Under the pieces are notes generated by a model that was given only the letters and a program-made list of their open reading frames with translations, ran no database searches and was not told the DNA's origin. Of a stretch of DNA of 64,000 nt, positions 46,801 to 59,445 are shown piece after piece; position 1 is the first letter of the stretch; every line of letters begins with the position of its first letter. The stretch is from contig CM039510.1 of assembly GCA_022432975.1 (NCBI GenBank), positions 14,402,381 to 14,466,380 of the forward strand. The letters run 5' to 3'. The DNA is from Begonia masoniana (lineage: Eukaryota; Streptophyta; Magnoliopsida; Cucurbitales; Begoniaceae). The translations under genes and the position numbers were made by a program.

Positions 46801-48516
46801 CTAATTAGAGAGAAATACAAAACATATCAAGTGGTTAACCATGTCAGAACTGCATGACTAGCCAAGGCTATTTTAAAGAGAGCACCGTTCAACGACCAAA
46901 ATAATTGAAAATGACTAAATTAAATTAACAATTTGGTAAGTAAAGATTTTCAATATGGCATATCAAAAGTATAAATTACAGAGTCATAGTATGCCTATTT
47001 GCGATAGATCAACACAACATTCCACTCAAAAATTCAAATCATAATCGGTGTGAATGATTATGAGCATAATAATAACTATACACCCAGAAAAGAATCAAAG
47101 GCTACATTATAGAAAGCGATGAAATTAACCTATTAGGTTTCTAGAAAGAAGATAGAGAAAATCTGGAAAATAATGCAATTTTTTTTAGATATTTTGAAGA
47201 CCATCAATTAATCGATCATGTCATTTGTTATTATCCAATGGTTTAATGACAAATCATTTGAATTTGTTGAGAACAAGAACCAGACCAATTATGTCATCGA
47301 ATGATTGTCAAATAAATACCGTTAATCTCAAATCATTGGTTTAGTAGCCAGACCAAAAATGTAGGTCAACAGTCAGGATAGAAACTTATGGAAAAGTAGT
47401 TTCAACGTGAACTGGAAAAAATAACGACAGAAGCCAGACAAATAGACACTCTGGAAAAAAATTGCCCCAATGGTATAGAGAGAGAGAGACTCTTCTATCT
47501 ACATACGGTCGAAGATTTGCTGAAACGGGCCCTCCATATTTACGAAAAATCGTTAGATGAGGAATTTAATATATTATTAATGAATCAGGACAGTCAATTT
47601 AGATAGAATTCAATCGAATTGTCCTTGTTGTTTCCTCGTGTTTGTAGGTCAATCAATGATGTTTTATGACAAATTATTTCATATTCTATTAAAATATCCT
47701 ATACACAACACAAAATATATTTTTTTGCGAGTAGTTTCACTCTAGGTAGCATTTTGGATGGTGCCACCTCCCCTTTTTGTTCGGTCGGAGTCCACTTGCT
47801 TGATACTCGATAGGCACTCCGAAGAATTAATCGAGCGGTTGAGTCGAGCTTAGAAGATCTAGCGAGATTGACTTCAACTGAGCATAATTTGAGATGTCTA
47901 GTTAAGCTCGTGATAGCTCTTTGGGCTTCTTTTGATTAGACTCTAGCTGCTAAGCTAACCATCTTAGTTTAACTCGTTATATTATTGACTCAAGATATTT
48001 TAATTTTCATTTAACTTGTTGTTTTGATATTTTTAATTTTCTATCTCTCGATTAAGAGGGTATGCTTGCAAGAACGAAAGTATCTAGTGGTCGAGCACGA
48101 AACTCTTTTACGTTCTCAAATCATATTCAAACTAAAGATTAAATATAACACATCATCTATTTTTTATACATAAAAAATGATTAAAAACAATCATCATCTA
48201 AATTAGAAATATTAAATTTAGAATAAAATATCTCATCGAATAGATATTTTATGAGGTTTTTAATTAGTTTGAATAATTGCGATGAGATTTTATCTTTAAA
48301 TTTGATTGAAGTTTGTTAAAAAACAAACTATCAGATCAAATTTTTAAAATCAGATACGAACTTAGTATAGAATAATCTCATTATATGATAATAGATCTAG
48401 AATTAAGATTAAAGTTTGTTGAGAAACAACTATCAATTAGGTTTGAAAAATCTAACCATATCAGATTATATAAGTCAAAAAGCTATATTTTTAAAAATGA
48501 AAATCTAGAACGTTAT
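46801..48516. other. AT-rich interval upstream of the Helitron Rep
   Basis: No gene is recognised. It lies between the Rep N-terminus and the RRM Pack-MULE, so by position it should be Helitron upstream DNA or an intron. A GC-richer part at 47745-47950 has no known motif. Confidence 0.3.
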
Positions 48517-48962
48517 TTTTAAATTGAGAAAAGTATCATTTAGACCCCAACGTACGGGGTCAGTGGCCATTTGGTACCTAACGTTTTTTTGTACCCAATC
48601 AAACCCTAATGTATAAAATGTTTTCAATTTAAACCCTACCGTCAATTTTTCAGTTAAATTTAACAGATTCTTTTTAAAATTCTTAAACTACTCTCTCTCT
48701 CTCTCTCTCTCTCTGCGTAAAACTCCAGACCCTCTCCCCTCCCTCCCCTCTTTAAGAATGCTAAAACTGGCGAGGTTGAAGAATATTCTGGAGGGTTTTT
48801 GGTGGTGGCCACCGGAGAGTCGAGTGACCCCATCAAAACCCCCAAGGGAGGGAGAAAACCAATCTTCCGAAATATAGAAGAACAAAATTGAAATGTTTTG
48901 TTTTTACAACAAAACGAAAAAGATAAATCCAACCTCGACCCAGATCAAAAGACCGGCCTACC

Positions 48963-49543
48963 TGTGACAACCCTTACCCGTATCCTAATTTTATCATATA
49001 AATTTTTCATTTCATTACTTAAACTTTAAACCTAACGTTTGGGCGGAAATAAACTTTTAAAATTGAAATCGATAATGTTATGCTTTTAAATCATAATGGG
49101 CGATCGATCGCCCATCATTTTGGGACAGTCGTCCCATTTTTGCCCCGCAATCTGTTTTAAATAAGTTTTAATTGTTTTGAGTTTTATTTAAATTGTTTTA
49201 AGTATTGCCAAATGATTTAAAAGCATAACATTATCGATTTCAATTTTAAAAGTTTATTTCCGCCCAAACATTAGGTTTAAAGTTTAAGTAATAAAATGAA
49301 AAATTTATATGGAAATGAAACATATGTAAAGAGACTCTCCCAATATAGCAAGACGCGTTTTGGAGCACAATTGATAACGGATCCCATAAGAACTCCGAAG
49401 TTAAAAGTACTTCAGCGAGAGCAATTCCAGGTTGGGTGACCTTCTTGGAAGTTCTCGCCAAACAAAGCCGTGAGGGGAGGATATTGGGATACGGCCCAAT
49501 CCCCAGAGCGGACAATATCTTGCTGGGAAAAGGGGTCGTTACA
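48963..49543 (+). mobile_element. Chimeric Cassandra-like solo LTR with a 100 bp-arm hairpin
   Basis: It begins TGTGACAACCC and ends GTCGTTACA, with near-perfect target duplication CTACC / CTTCC. The right part (about 49312-49543) is a Cassandra LTR with a 5S-like block (about 49368-49490: GGATCCCATAAGAACTCCGA, GGTTGGGTGACC). The left part, in place of the normal LTR start, is an inverted repeat: 48995-49094 and 49212-49311, about 97 percent matching by eye, around a loop holding GGGCGATCGATCGCCC (49098-49113). Confidence 0.85.
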
Positions 49544-49813
49544 CTTCCATGAAAACCCAGATCTCAAAATTCTCCAAGAAATGCATCAATAGGCTCAAAC
49601 ATTACACACACGTTGCGGTGACAGTTGTACAATTTTTGGTTAATAGGCCAACATTCGGAAGAAACGGCAGAGGAAATCGGTGAAGTGGTGGCCGAAGAAG
49701 AAACGGTGGGTTCTGCCTCCACAAAACTTTACTTTGGGAATTTGCCTTACAGTGTTGATAGCTCGCAGCTTGCTGCTTTTATTCAGGACTATGGCTGCCC
49801 AGAGATGATCGAG
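49544..49813 (+). pseudogene. Captured plastid-type RRM protein gene fragment
   Basis: An exon at 49647-49813, bounded by TTAATAG and GAG|GTATGT splice sites, encodes an acidic stretch (EEIGEVVAEEETVG) followed by STKLYFGNLPYSVDSSQLA. The LYFGNL part is the RNP2 motif of an RNA-recognition motif. The acidic segment before the RRM is typical of chloroplast ribonucleoproteins. The fragment stops before RNP1; downstream sequence to 50120 resembles intron. It cannot make a whole RRM by itself. Confidence 0.8.
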
Positions 49814-50163
49814 GTATGTAGAACAAACAGTAATTAACGATCAATTGAAACTATCTGTTCTTGGCGTGATCTGGTGCATAACCAATTAGATTCTGTTGAT
49901 CAGATCAATAGGTAGCTGATCATAACATTGATTAAACTGGATATTTGGGTAATGTAACGAGGAAGGGGTGATGTTCTTCGATTGCAACCGGATTATCACC
50001 GTCTTTGAAGTTTTTAATCCGATAATCTGTTCGAGTTCGATCTATCTGCTCAGTTGGCTGTAATTCGATTAGATCATGTTCTCAATCTCTAACACAGATC
50101 AGTTTAACTAAGAACAAAAGCTAACCCTCCAGAATATTCTTCAACCTCGCCAGTAGTAGCATT

Positions 50164-50724
<561 letters not shown>

Positions 50725-51029
50725 TTTAGGAATTTTAAAAAGAATTTGTTAAATTTAACTGAAAAATTGACGATAGGGTTTAAATTGCAAGCGTTTTATA
50801 CGTTAGGGTTTGATTGGGTAAAAAATAACGTTAGGTACCAAATGACCACTGACCCCATACGTTGGGATCTAAATAGTATTTTTCCCTTTTAAATTTCATA
50901 CTTAAACTGATCTCCAAAGAACAATGACTTTTTATAAGATTTATTAAATCTTATCATATGATATTTTATTTTGCAAAAATGGTTTTATTATATTGTTTGG
51001 GCGGAGTAACAGTATCCACAAGCAATCCA

Positions 51030-52560
51030 TTTAAATAAATAATGAGAACCTTTTTTCTCTTCCGACTAAGAGGCTCCATGGATTTTCCACATTCTTCTTA
51101 CTAACGTCAAGAGAAACTTTTTCTTCACCAGTTCTTTGATCTGATTCACTTGGGGTTGGAATGATGCGTAAATTAATTGTGCTAATCAAATCCAATTGGT
51201 CAGCCTGCTTATGATTTGGGTTGCTTTTCAGCAAAACCTCCACCTTCTTCTTCTTCTTTTTTCTCCGGCTTGCTTTCCTTTCTTGTTTACAAATTGGTTG
51301 CATTGAAGTTTTCATTGCCTCTATATTTTCCATCATTTCTGAAAGTAGAGTTTTAGACTATAAATAAGTCTTGCTTTCACGTCTACTTGGTAGAAGAAGA
51401 GAACGAGTCAGAAATCAATACCATTTGGCAAAATACCATCTCTTCCAACTATACCATTTGGCAAAATACCATCTCTTCCAACTATAGCAAAACATGTACC
51501 GTCACAGGAGAAAACAATATCATCTAGCAATTGGATGACTCTGCAAATAAACATATAATATAATTTTTTGTAATAGTAAGATCAAAACATTTGGGAATCA
51601 TATCTGATTTTTCATGATAAATCTATGTTTGGCACTAATATGTAAAAAGATCTATCTAGAATATTTTTAACAATATTAAACAGCTAACATATATCACAAA
51701 TGATTTACAAAGATCAATCACCCCATGCCCTAACAAAACTAACAAACAAGTTATGAAAAACCAAAAACCAAAAACAAATATTTTCCAAACAGAACATCAA
51801 AATAACCCTACAGTACCAAAAAAAAAACAATCACTCCTCACAATCGCGTCGTCTCTTTTTAAGTATTGTAGCAAAATTTTAACTTGAACTCTCAATTTTA
51901 TGGTTGGTAATGAAGTTGAGTGAATTGGGACAACTGAAACTACAACGATAAAGGGAGGATGGTGTCAAATTCTTCAGCAACAGCGAGTATCACGAATCTC
52001 GAACTATTATAGTTTTGAAAGTCTTTTTTTTTAACCTTTAGGTTGCAGTAGTGAAAAAGAGTTTTTTGTGCATCAAATGATTTAATTACCTTTGTTAGAA
52101 CTTCCTAGAATCTTTGGAAAGTATGAACACATTAAGAGTATGACACAAATTTGATAAATAAAGTTTAAAATAATAAAAAAACATTGAAAAGAATAGAGAC
52201 GCATAAAGACTATTATCTCACGAGCCATGGAGACCAAATCGTTAATTTCAAGGGACAATATTTTTTCAGCTTCTGTACCAAATAACATGCATTTGATGAC
52301 AGCGGTATGGTCCGTTAAATCAACCTCAACTGTACATCTATGAAGAGACATTGAATTGGAAAAGATATGAGATGTGTACAAGGAAAGCGAAAAACACTCT
52401 AATAGCTTGCAAATTACCGTGGAAAAACACGTGCATCATTTGCGTGGTAATTATCACAAATCAAGAGATTAGTTGCAAAACAAGGAGTTGATTGAAGACA
52501 CTCGTCCCATGAGAAGTAGTAAAATTGTTGGGTCATGTTCTCAAGCGAGACATTAGCACA
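51030..52560 (-). pseudogene. RPA1-like gene fragment of the Helitron
   Basis: The minus strand shows CDNYHANDARVFPR followed (across a short disruption) by CTVEVDLTDHTAVIKCMLFG and EAEKILSL. This is the pattern of a replication protein A large-subunit C-terminal OB fold, with part of its zinc ribbon upstream. A Lys-rich tail follows near 51230-51290. Plant Helitrons often carry RPA-like genes beside Rep/helicase, and orientation here agrees. Introns and stops are not resolved. Confidence 0.65.
51420..51486. repeat. 33 bp tandem duplication
   Basis: ACCATTTGGCAAAATACCAT and the next 13 bases occur twice in tandem, inside the RPA-like region. Confidence 0.9.
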
Positions 52561-53039
52561 AACTCATATACAACCGACCTAATTGCAAAGATAAGAGATT
52601 CAAAATAATATATAGAGGAGTGAGAAAACAACACAAGGTGATTAAACAATGAGGTGGATAACATATTGTATAATCGTTCTAAAAAATGTCAACTATGTTG
52701 ATTATTTCTTCTTTTAAATAAACAGATGGAAATGATGAGTTACTCAATGGGATATCAAAAGAAGATCGTAAAAAGTTCATCAATTTGGGTTGAGTTTTCC
52801 AGAGACCTGGCAAAAGAGGACCATGTTCAGTGATGAACTAACAAAAATAAAAAATAATACAAGTTAGGAGAAAAATGAAACCATTTTTGAAATGCCTTGA
52901 AAAAATGAAACCATGTTTATACTTTTTTTTTTGTCTTTTCTTGCTTCTCAAGTTTGTTATTGAGCCTCCTATGTTTTGTGATGGTTCATTGTTCTTGGAC
53001 TTTGAATTTGAATTTGAATTTGAACTTGAACTTTGTAGC

Positions 53040-54293
53040 ACCTTGGTTCACATTATTGATGCAATCCTTCCATAATTCCTATGAAGGAGGTCACTCGGGT
53101 ACACAAGCTACCGTGCACAGAGTTTGCAACATTTCTGGTGGCTCGATATGTACAGTGCAATTCGTACATTTATACTTAATTGTGATGTTTTTCAGCTTTG
53201 CAAACACAAACATACACCATACCTAGGCCTACTTCAGTCTTTACAAATCCCTCTCACCACTGGACTCACATTTCAATGAATTTTGTTGAGGGTTTGCCTG
53301 CATCCAAACAGGGCTAACTGTATTATGGATATCATCGATCGTTTTACTAAGTACGCCCATTTCATTGCCCTACTTCATCCTTTCTCTGTTGTCACGGTGG
53401 CTGACTTATTTCTGGATAATATATATTGTCTCCATGGTTTGCCACAAGTGATATTTTCTGATAGAGACACGGTATTTACTTCTGCGTTGTGGCATTCTTT
53501 TTTTTACAGCTATGGGCACTCAACTCGCTTTTCTCCTCAGCTTATATCATCCAGAATCGGATGGCCAGGCGAAGAGATTAAATAAATGCTTGGAGATGTC
53601 TTCCATGCATGACACATACACACCCCAAGCAGTGGCACCAATGGCTTCCGTTAGCAGAATGGTGGTATAATACAAGTGATCATATCATCGCTTGGGGTTA
53701 GGACCATATCAAGTGATCAATACTGTTGCGGCAGCTTAATTTTTATCTAATCGTCACTATATGGATCGCTTATTCCAAGAAAATATTTCCCAAGCTCTGA
53801 ACAGGATGAAAATCTACACTGACCAGCATCGCAAGGAACGACAGTTCACTGTTGATGACTGGGTTTATCTTAAGCTTCAACCCTATAGACAACTTTCGAT
53901 GGCTCATTGCTTTTCTCAGAAACTCGCTGCCAATTATTATGGTCCTTATCGCGTTAGCGAACGAATCGAGGAGGTCGTGTATACGCTGGACTTACCAACC
54001 GACGCTCACCTGATCCAGTTTTTCATGTTTCTCTTTAAAAAAAATGAGTGGGCTCTACTAACTCTCCTTAGCTTGCTCTTCCCCCGAAATTCACTACTAC
54101 TGTGGTTCGCCATTGGCTAGTCTCAGTACTTTAGACAAGAGTAGTCAAGCGGGGTAATCTACCAGTCACACAATGGTTAGTGTAGTGGGAGAACCAGTAG
54201 GAGACAGATGCTACATGGATAGACTCTTCCATTGTTTCTGATGCCCACCCAAATATTCAACCTTGGGGACAAGGTTCTACAAAGGAGGGTGCC
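53040..54293 (+). pseudogene. pol: Reina-like gypsy integrase relic
   Basis: Fragments in several frames show the integrase zinc region (GGHSGTQATVHR), the core (IIDRFTKYAHFIAL, FSDRDTVFTS) and the integrase C-terminal GPY/F region (YTDQHRKERQFTVDDWVYLKLQPYR, YGPYRVSERI). Order and spacing fit a Reina-type chromovirus. It has at least four frame breaks. Upstream domains (gag, protease, RT) are missing. It ends with CTTGGGGACAAGG and a purine tract AAAGGAGGGTGCC before the LTR. Confidence 0.82.
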
Positions 54294-54515
54294 TGTTGTG
54301 AGGGAGTCCTACCTGAATGGGGTAAGAGGAAGAGAAGAAGCCCAAAGCCCAAGGAGCTGCCGTTGGAGGAATAGAAGCTTCCAGCAACTTATCAAACGAT
54401 AGTGTTTCTACCTCACTGACGTGGAAGGCAGTTAGGAGGAGAACGAGAACTTTAAATATTATGAGAGAGAAAGAGAAGGGTGTGAAAAGTGTGAACTCTT
54501 TTGTAATTTTTCTTT
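54294..54515 (+). repeat. 3' LTR of the Reina-like relic, left part
   Basis: The LTR starts TGTTGTGAGGGAG directly after the purine tract. It is split by the MULE at 54516-58447 and continues at 58457, probably to about 58529 (ending CTACAACA). Total length near 295 bp fits the short LTRs of Reina elements. Confidence 0.7.
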
Positions 54516-54989
54516 AGGTTAAATCCAATTTTGGGTTTAATTTGAAATAACTTTTAAACTAAAGATTTTAACAATTAAAATATTAAACTATCCAAAATAT
54601 AAAAAATAAAATCTTGGCGGTGGCCGATTACCCCTCGTTCTCAATTTTCTCCGAGATCCGGGGGCCGATCTAAATTGAACGGCCCGATCTGTCCAGTGCT
54701 TACGTGGCACTGGATATATTGAGTCAGAGGGTCAATGTGGGGAGGTGGAGACCCCGGTTCAACGTGCACTACACGTGATTCGAGAACGGGGATAATCGTC
54801 ATAGATCGACTCCCCCATTCTTTGCCTCTCCCTTTTTCAGGTTTTTGGGAACGGGGAGTCACCGCCTTGGATTGACCCCATGTTGTTGGCCCTAACTTTT
54901 TGATAATATTGAGAACAGGGGGTCACCGCCCCGAAACAGCCCCCCGATCTTAATTATTTTGTAAGACCTGGCCCGCGGACACATAGCGA

Positions 54990-55075
54990 TCGACTTAGCT
55001 AAAGTGGTAGCAGTGATGTCCTCCCTTTAGTCATAAGCCCTGGAGACCTAGGTTCGAATCACTGGGAAGGCATGA
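54990..55075 (+). repeat. tRNA-derived SINE-like head inside the MULE
   Basis: TTAGCTAAAGTGG (54995-55007) fits the Pol III A box and GGTTCGAATCA (55051-55061) the B box, with about 43 bases between. The segment does not fold as a convincing tRNA by eye, and the SINE tail was not found. It may be a SINE head or a chance match. Confidence 0.4.
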
Positions 55076-55237
55076 AACTCCTACCCCATAGATGGAGAAG
55101 GTCATGAGTTTGGGCCGGGCTGATGGCGGTGCATCCGCGAGCCAGATCCTTACATATTTTTCCTGAGAATGGGGTCTCGTTCTCAGGAATGGGTGGCCGA
55201 TCTCCGACACCATATAAGGAAACACCCACCCTAACCC

Positions 55238-55259
55238 CCCCCCCCCCCCCCCCCCCCCG
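55238..55259 (+). repeat. C homopolymer
   Basis: About 22 consecutive C bases, within the MULE between the SINE-like sequence and the transposase start. Length may be unreliable in assembly. Confidence 0.95.
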
Positions 55260-55329
55260 GTTCTCACCCTCTGCTGGCAAAAAATACGCTTTCTTACTCC
55301 GGTGAATTTTCTCTTTATTAGCGACATCG

Positions 55330-57392
55330 ATGGATTCTGATTCAACTAGATCGGTTGATATAGACGAGACAACAACTTATGATATCAATATGGTCTGGTA
55401 TTCATATTTCACTCCTATATATGGTGATCTTCGGGCATTTGATCACCTTGAAGGTAATAAAGAAATAGAGGTGTAATTGACGTCAAAAACTCTAGACGAT
55501 GAGTTTCGAACACCGATCGACTTGGATAATGATGAAGTGGAAAGTATACTGGTAAGGGAAGAAATTTTGATGAGATTTTATCTAAAAAAAAAATATAGTT
55601 CTTTAAAGGCAAATAGAGAAGAAATAGTAGAATATGCTTTGAATAATGATTATGGGATCAAATTCACTAAAAGTGAATCTCGACGACTGACGGTAGTGTA
55701 TGAAGACGGATGTGATTGGCGACTGCATGATTCAAAGATGCACAATGAGCTTACGTTTCAAATAAAAAGTTTCAATGATTGTCACAACTGTTCAAGAAAA
55801 ATTGAAAATCGACACGCTACTTCAAAATAGGTGGCAAATCATTATTTGGATAGTTTCAAAAGTCAACCTACGTGGAAAACTCTGTCCATTATCGAGACAG
55901 TGAGGAAGGATTTGAATGTCAACACTACACCAAGTCTTACCAGAAGAGCAAGAAGCGAAGCTCAAAAACTTAATGAGGGGAAGAACGATGAACAATACAA
56001 GCTATTGTGGTTGTACATAGAAGAAATTCGTAGATCAAATCCGAGTAGCACATTAGGCCTACAGACTTACTTGGTGGGCTCTGCCGATAATGAGTCATTT
56101 GTATTCGAAAGAATATATATGTGTATGGCTGCTTACAAGGCAGGTTTGCTCCAGTGTAGTAAACCTATTATATATTTGAATGATTGTCATCTAAAGGGCT
56201 CCTATCTCAGCCAATTAATGACAGCCATAACCATTGATGGCAATGATAGAAAATATTTTGTTGTTGTTGCCAATGTGAAATCAGAGTGTATGGACTGATG
56301 AACGTGGTTTTTGAAATTATTAAAAGAAAACTTATATACTGAACCAGGATATGAAAGAACATTTGTTTCAGATCGACAAAAGGTATAGAGCATTTTTTAT
56401 TGTTCTTTCAAATATTGGGGAGTTGTGGTAATTATATTGTTTTGTGTTGACTATGTTGTTCTTTCAAATATCAAAGGTTGTTGCCCTCTATGTAACAAGA
56501 ATTACCGTCAGCCGAACACCGCTACTGCCTTTGGCATATGTATGCAAATTTCAAAAACCAATTTCGAGGAGAGAGTATACAAAGATGCAATGTGAAATGC
56601 GGCTAGGGCAACCACAATTTTTCATTTCGAAAGAGAAATGAGAAACTTACATCAGATTAACTCGAATGCCCACCTATATCTCCGAGGTACGAATTTAGAT
56701 ATTGGGCTAGTCTTGCATTTTCTTCGATTCCCAAGTGTGAACTGGGATTAAACAATTTATGTGAGTCATTCAAGGTAATTCTATTACCTGTCAGGCACAA
56801 ACCGATTCTGACCATGTTCAAGATGATCTGAAAAGTGCTTAAGGACTAAAATTGTTAAAAAATATGAGAAGTTGGCATCGTCAACAGATATCTTGTGTCC
56901 CCAGATAAGAAGAAATCTTGTAAAGCTAGAACGTTCAGCTTGAAATTGTAGTATTATATTTGCGGGAGCTTCACAATTTGAGATTAGCAACTGTAACGAA
57001 CAATATGTTGTCGACATGAATACATGTGTGTGCAACTATTACAGGTGGGAGCTTACTGGAATCTCATGTGTCCATTCCATTTCTTGCATTCATTTCATGA
57101 GACTAGCACCAAAAAATTACGTTCATCTATACTATCACCGAGGACTTATCTGCATATGTATTCAAACTTCATTCATTCCCTTAGCGGCCAACATATGTGG
57201 ACGCCCGTACAAAATATAAAGCATATCCTTCTGCCCAAAAGAAAACGCCAACCTGGTAGGCCGAAGAAGAAAAGAGTGCGAGATGTCGATGAACCGTCAA
57301 GTTCAATAATTACTAGGAAGAACTCAACGATGTCGTGTGGTATATGTCAGCGTCAGGGGCATAATAGTCACATTTGCGATGAATTTCCCTGA
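55330..57392 (+). pseudogene. MULE (MuDR-type) transposase
   Basis: From ATG 55330: a MuDR-type zinc/DNA-binding region (KFTKSESRRLTVVYEDGCDWRL and a CHNCSR end, about 55650-55800). Then the MULE transposase core: YLNDCHLKGSYLS, a decayed first-Asp motif, FVSDRQK, and an ELPSAEHRYC / MYANF part. Then a SWIM zinc finger (CVCNYYRWELTGISCVH near 57030-57085) and a basic C-terminus (GRPKKKRVRDVDEP) with a zinc knuckle CGICQRQGHNSHIC, ending at 57392. Stops at about 55474, 55828 and 56296 and a frameshift near 57100-57200 make it inactive. Confidence 0.88.
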
Positions 57393-58529
57393 GGAACTCT
57401 AGTCCCTCGATCGATCTGAAAAAATCGCAATCTCGAGAAGACGGTTTGACATATCTCACTCAAACTGCTCTTGATACATTTGATTTCGAAATTCAATTGA
57501 AACATACCCAGTTGGCGGTCGTCGCTCTTGAGCCGGAGTACCTTGAGACGATGGTCCTTGGTTTGTTGGACCCCCTTGAGATGGTCCTCCTTGTAAAAAT
57601 GATGGAAAATTTGGAAGAGACGTTCGGTCAGGCCACCTTGTGACGAGACAACCTTTCGTTTAATCACCAATTTTGGAGCCATTTAAGGACAATTTGGGGA
57701 TTTAGGTTGAATTTGGGATTTGAGGATTTGGACGATTTAGAGCTTAAATTTGTAGGATTTTTTGGATGATATTTAAAGAAAACAATTAGGGGGGCGTGAA
57801 ATGGTAAGATTTTGGGTTGGAATCGTAGGGGGGCCGATAGAAAATTGAGTTTTTCGACAGGGGGTGAAAATGGGGGTTAGTTCTTTATATAGAGTCGGGG
57901 ATCGACCCTCGATCAGGGGCAGTGAGCCCATTCTCAGCTATAATTTTGATGTTGGATCGACCATCCGTTCTCAAAATGAGTTATGAGAAAGGGGGGTCAC
58001 CGCCCCACATCAGCCTCCTATATTCAAACTCGATGTTTGAGAATGGGAGGCCGTGTCGAGACGGCAACCTCCTGTTCTCATACTTCATTTTCAAGATTCT
58101 CGAGAACCTTGAAAATGAAGAGGCAAGGAACAGGAGGCCAATTTGGGGCAGTGTCCCACGGTTTCGAATCACGTGTAGTGCATGTTGAATTAGGGGTTTT
58201 CACCCCCCATATCGACCCTCCGACTCAATATGTCTAGTGTCACGTAAGCACTCGGCAGATAGAGGGTCGTTCAATTTAGATCGGCCCCCCGATCTAGACG
58301 TAAATTGAGAACGGGGGTGATCAGCCATCTGTCAGAGTTTGATTTGTTACATTTTGGCATAGTTTAAGATTTTAGTTGTTAAAATTTTTAGTTTAAGAGT
58401 TATTTTAAATTAAACTCATAATTTGGAGTTCAAATTGGTTTTAACATTTTTTCTTTTTTCTTTCTAGTAATAGAATAACCTTCCTTCTTCAATTCATTTT
58501 TTGTTTTCCACTGTAACGTCACTACAACA

Positions 58530-59061
58530 ATAATTTAATCATTCTTAGCAGTCATGGAAAGCTTTTTGCATTCGCTAATCCAGTCAATAACTTGGAAATC
58601 TTACTGACAAATTGCCAATGTTATGATAATACAATTCATACTCTTCTGCCTAGAAATGTTTGCTACTAATGGATTGGGTTGATAATTGGAATTAGAGCTT
58701 AGTGTTTGAAGGTCAAAGTTTTATTATTTTAGTTAATGTGCATAGGATGCGGTTAGAAAAGGTAATTGGATAGCCTTTAAATGTTTAGAACCTATGAACG
58801 CCTTCAAGGTGTTTGCTAAATTGCTTGAATGAAACCATTAGAATTTGATGTGTTAATCTTCATGCTTTGTTTTTGGCCATAAAATTATGAGGATATGTGT
58901 TTTGACTATTCAACTTCTCTGTCTTGGAACTGACTTTCTTCTTATTTTGTCTTGATAGAAGAAAGATGAACAAAACCTTATGACATCAACCTAAAAAACC
59001 AAAGCTCGCCACCCAAACTACAACTTGGAGATACGAAATATCACTATCCAGCGTATAATGT
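58530..59061. other. Interval between Reina-like LTR and copia LTR, no gene seen
   Basis: AT-rich sequence with only short open frames and no repeat or motif I recognise. Confidence 0.3.
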
Positions 59062-59420
59062 TGTTGGAATGAGGAAGATGAAATTTTGGAGAAGAAAAAA
59101 ATAAAGTAGAGAGAATAGAACTTGAGAGAAAACTATTTCATTTAAATGCTTTGGTTATGGCTTGATTTTAAATGCTTAGACTCACATCCTATTTATAGGA
59201 CTATTTGGTACATGTATATAACATACATGAACCACTTATTTAATCTAATACATGTACAAACATTTAATGAGTCACATAAGTACATGAACTAATGTACCTA
59301 CACATACATGAATTTTAACTTCCTATGTGACTCTTCACAAAATACATTGACTTTAACCAAAATCATGTTAAAAACATACATTAACCAAAATATATTATTT
59401 GAATTAAACTTATATTTTCA
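59062..59420 (-). repeat. 3' LTR of a Ty1/copia element
   Basis: On the minus strand it begins TGAAAATATAAG, preceded by the purine tract AAAGGAGGATAT (59421-59433), and ends CATTCCAACA at 59062 (359 bp). A CTATAAATAGG TATA box lies at about 59193-59203. No second LTR remains in the window, because LTR H cuts the element at 61537. Confidence 0.85.
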
Positions 59421-59445
59421 ATATCCTCCTTTAAGCTTAATTCGT

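Larger units (their letters stand above)
54516..58447 (+). mobile_element. Degenerate autonomous Mutator-like element (MULE)
   Basis: Long TIRs (about 54516-54800 and 58155-58447) match after inversion, including GCCGATCTAAATTGAACG and the GTGCTTACGTG block. The 9 bp target duplication TTTTTCTTT at 54507-54515 and 58448-58456 fits MULEs, although it is low complexity. The element holds a broken transposase gene, a tRNA-like SINE-type sequence and a long C homopolymer. It is inserted in the LTR of the Reina-like relic. Confidence 0.88.

Noticed and set aside
54990..55075. Functional tRNA gene
   Set aside because: A and B boxes are present but I could not find a paired acceptor stem and plausible anticodon arm, so I list it only as a SINE-like sequence.
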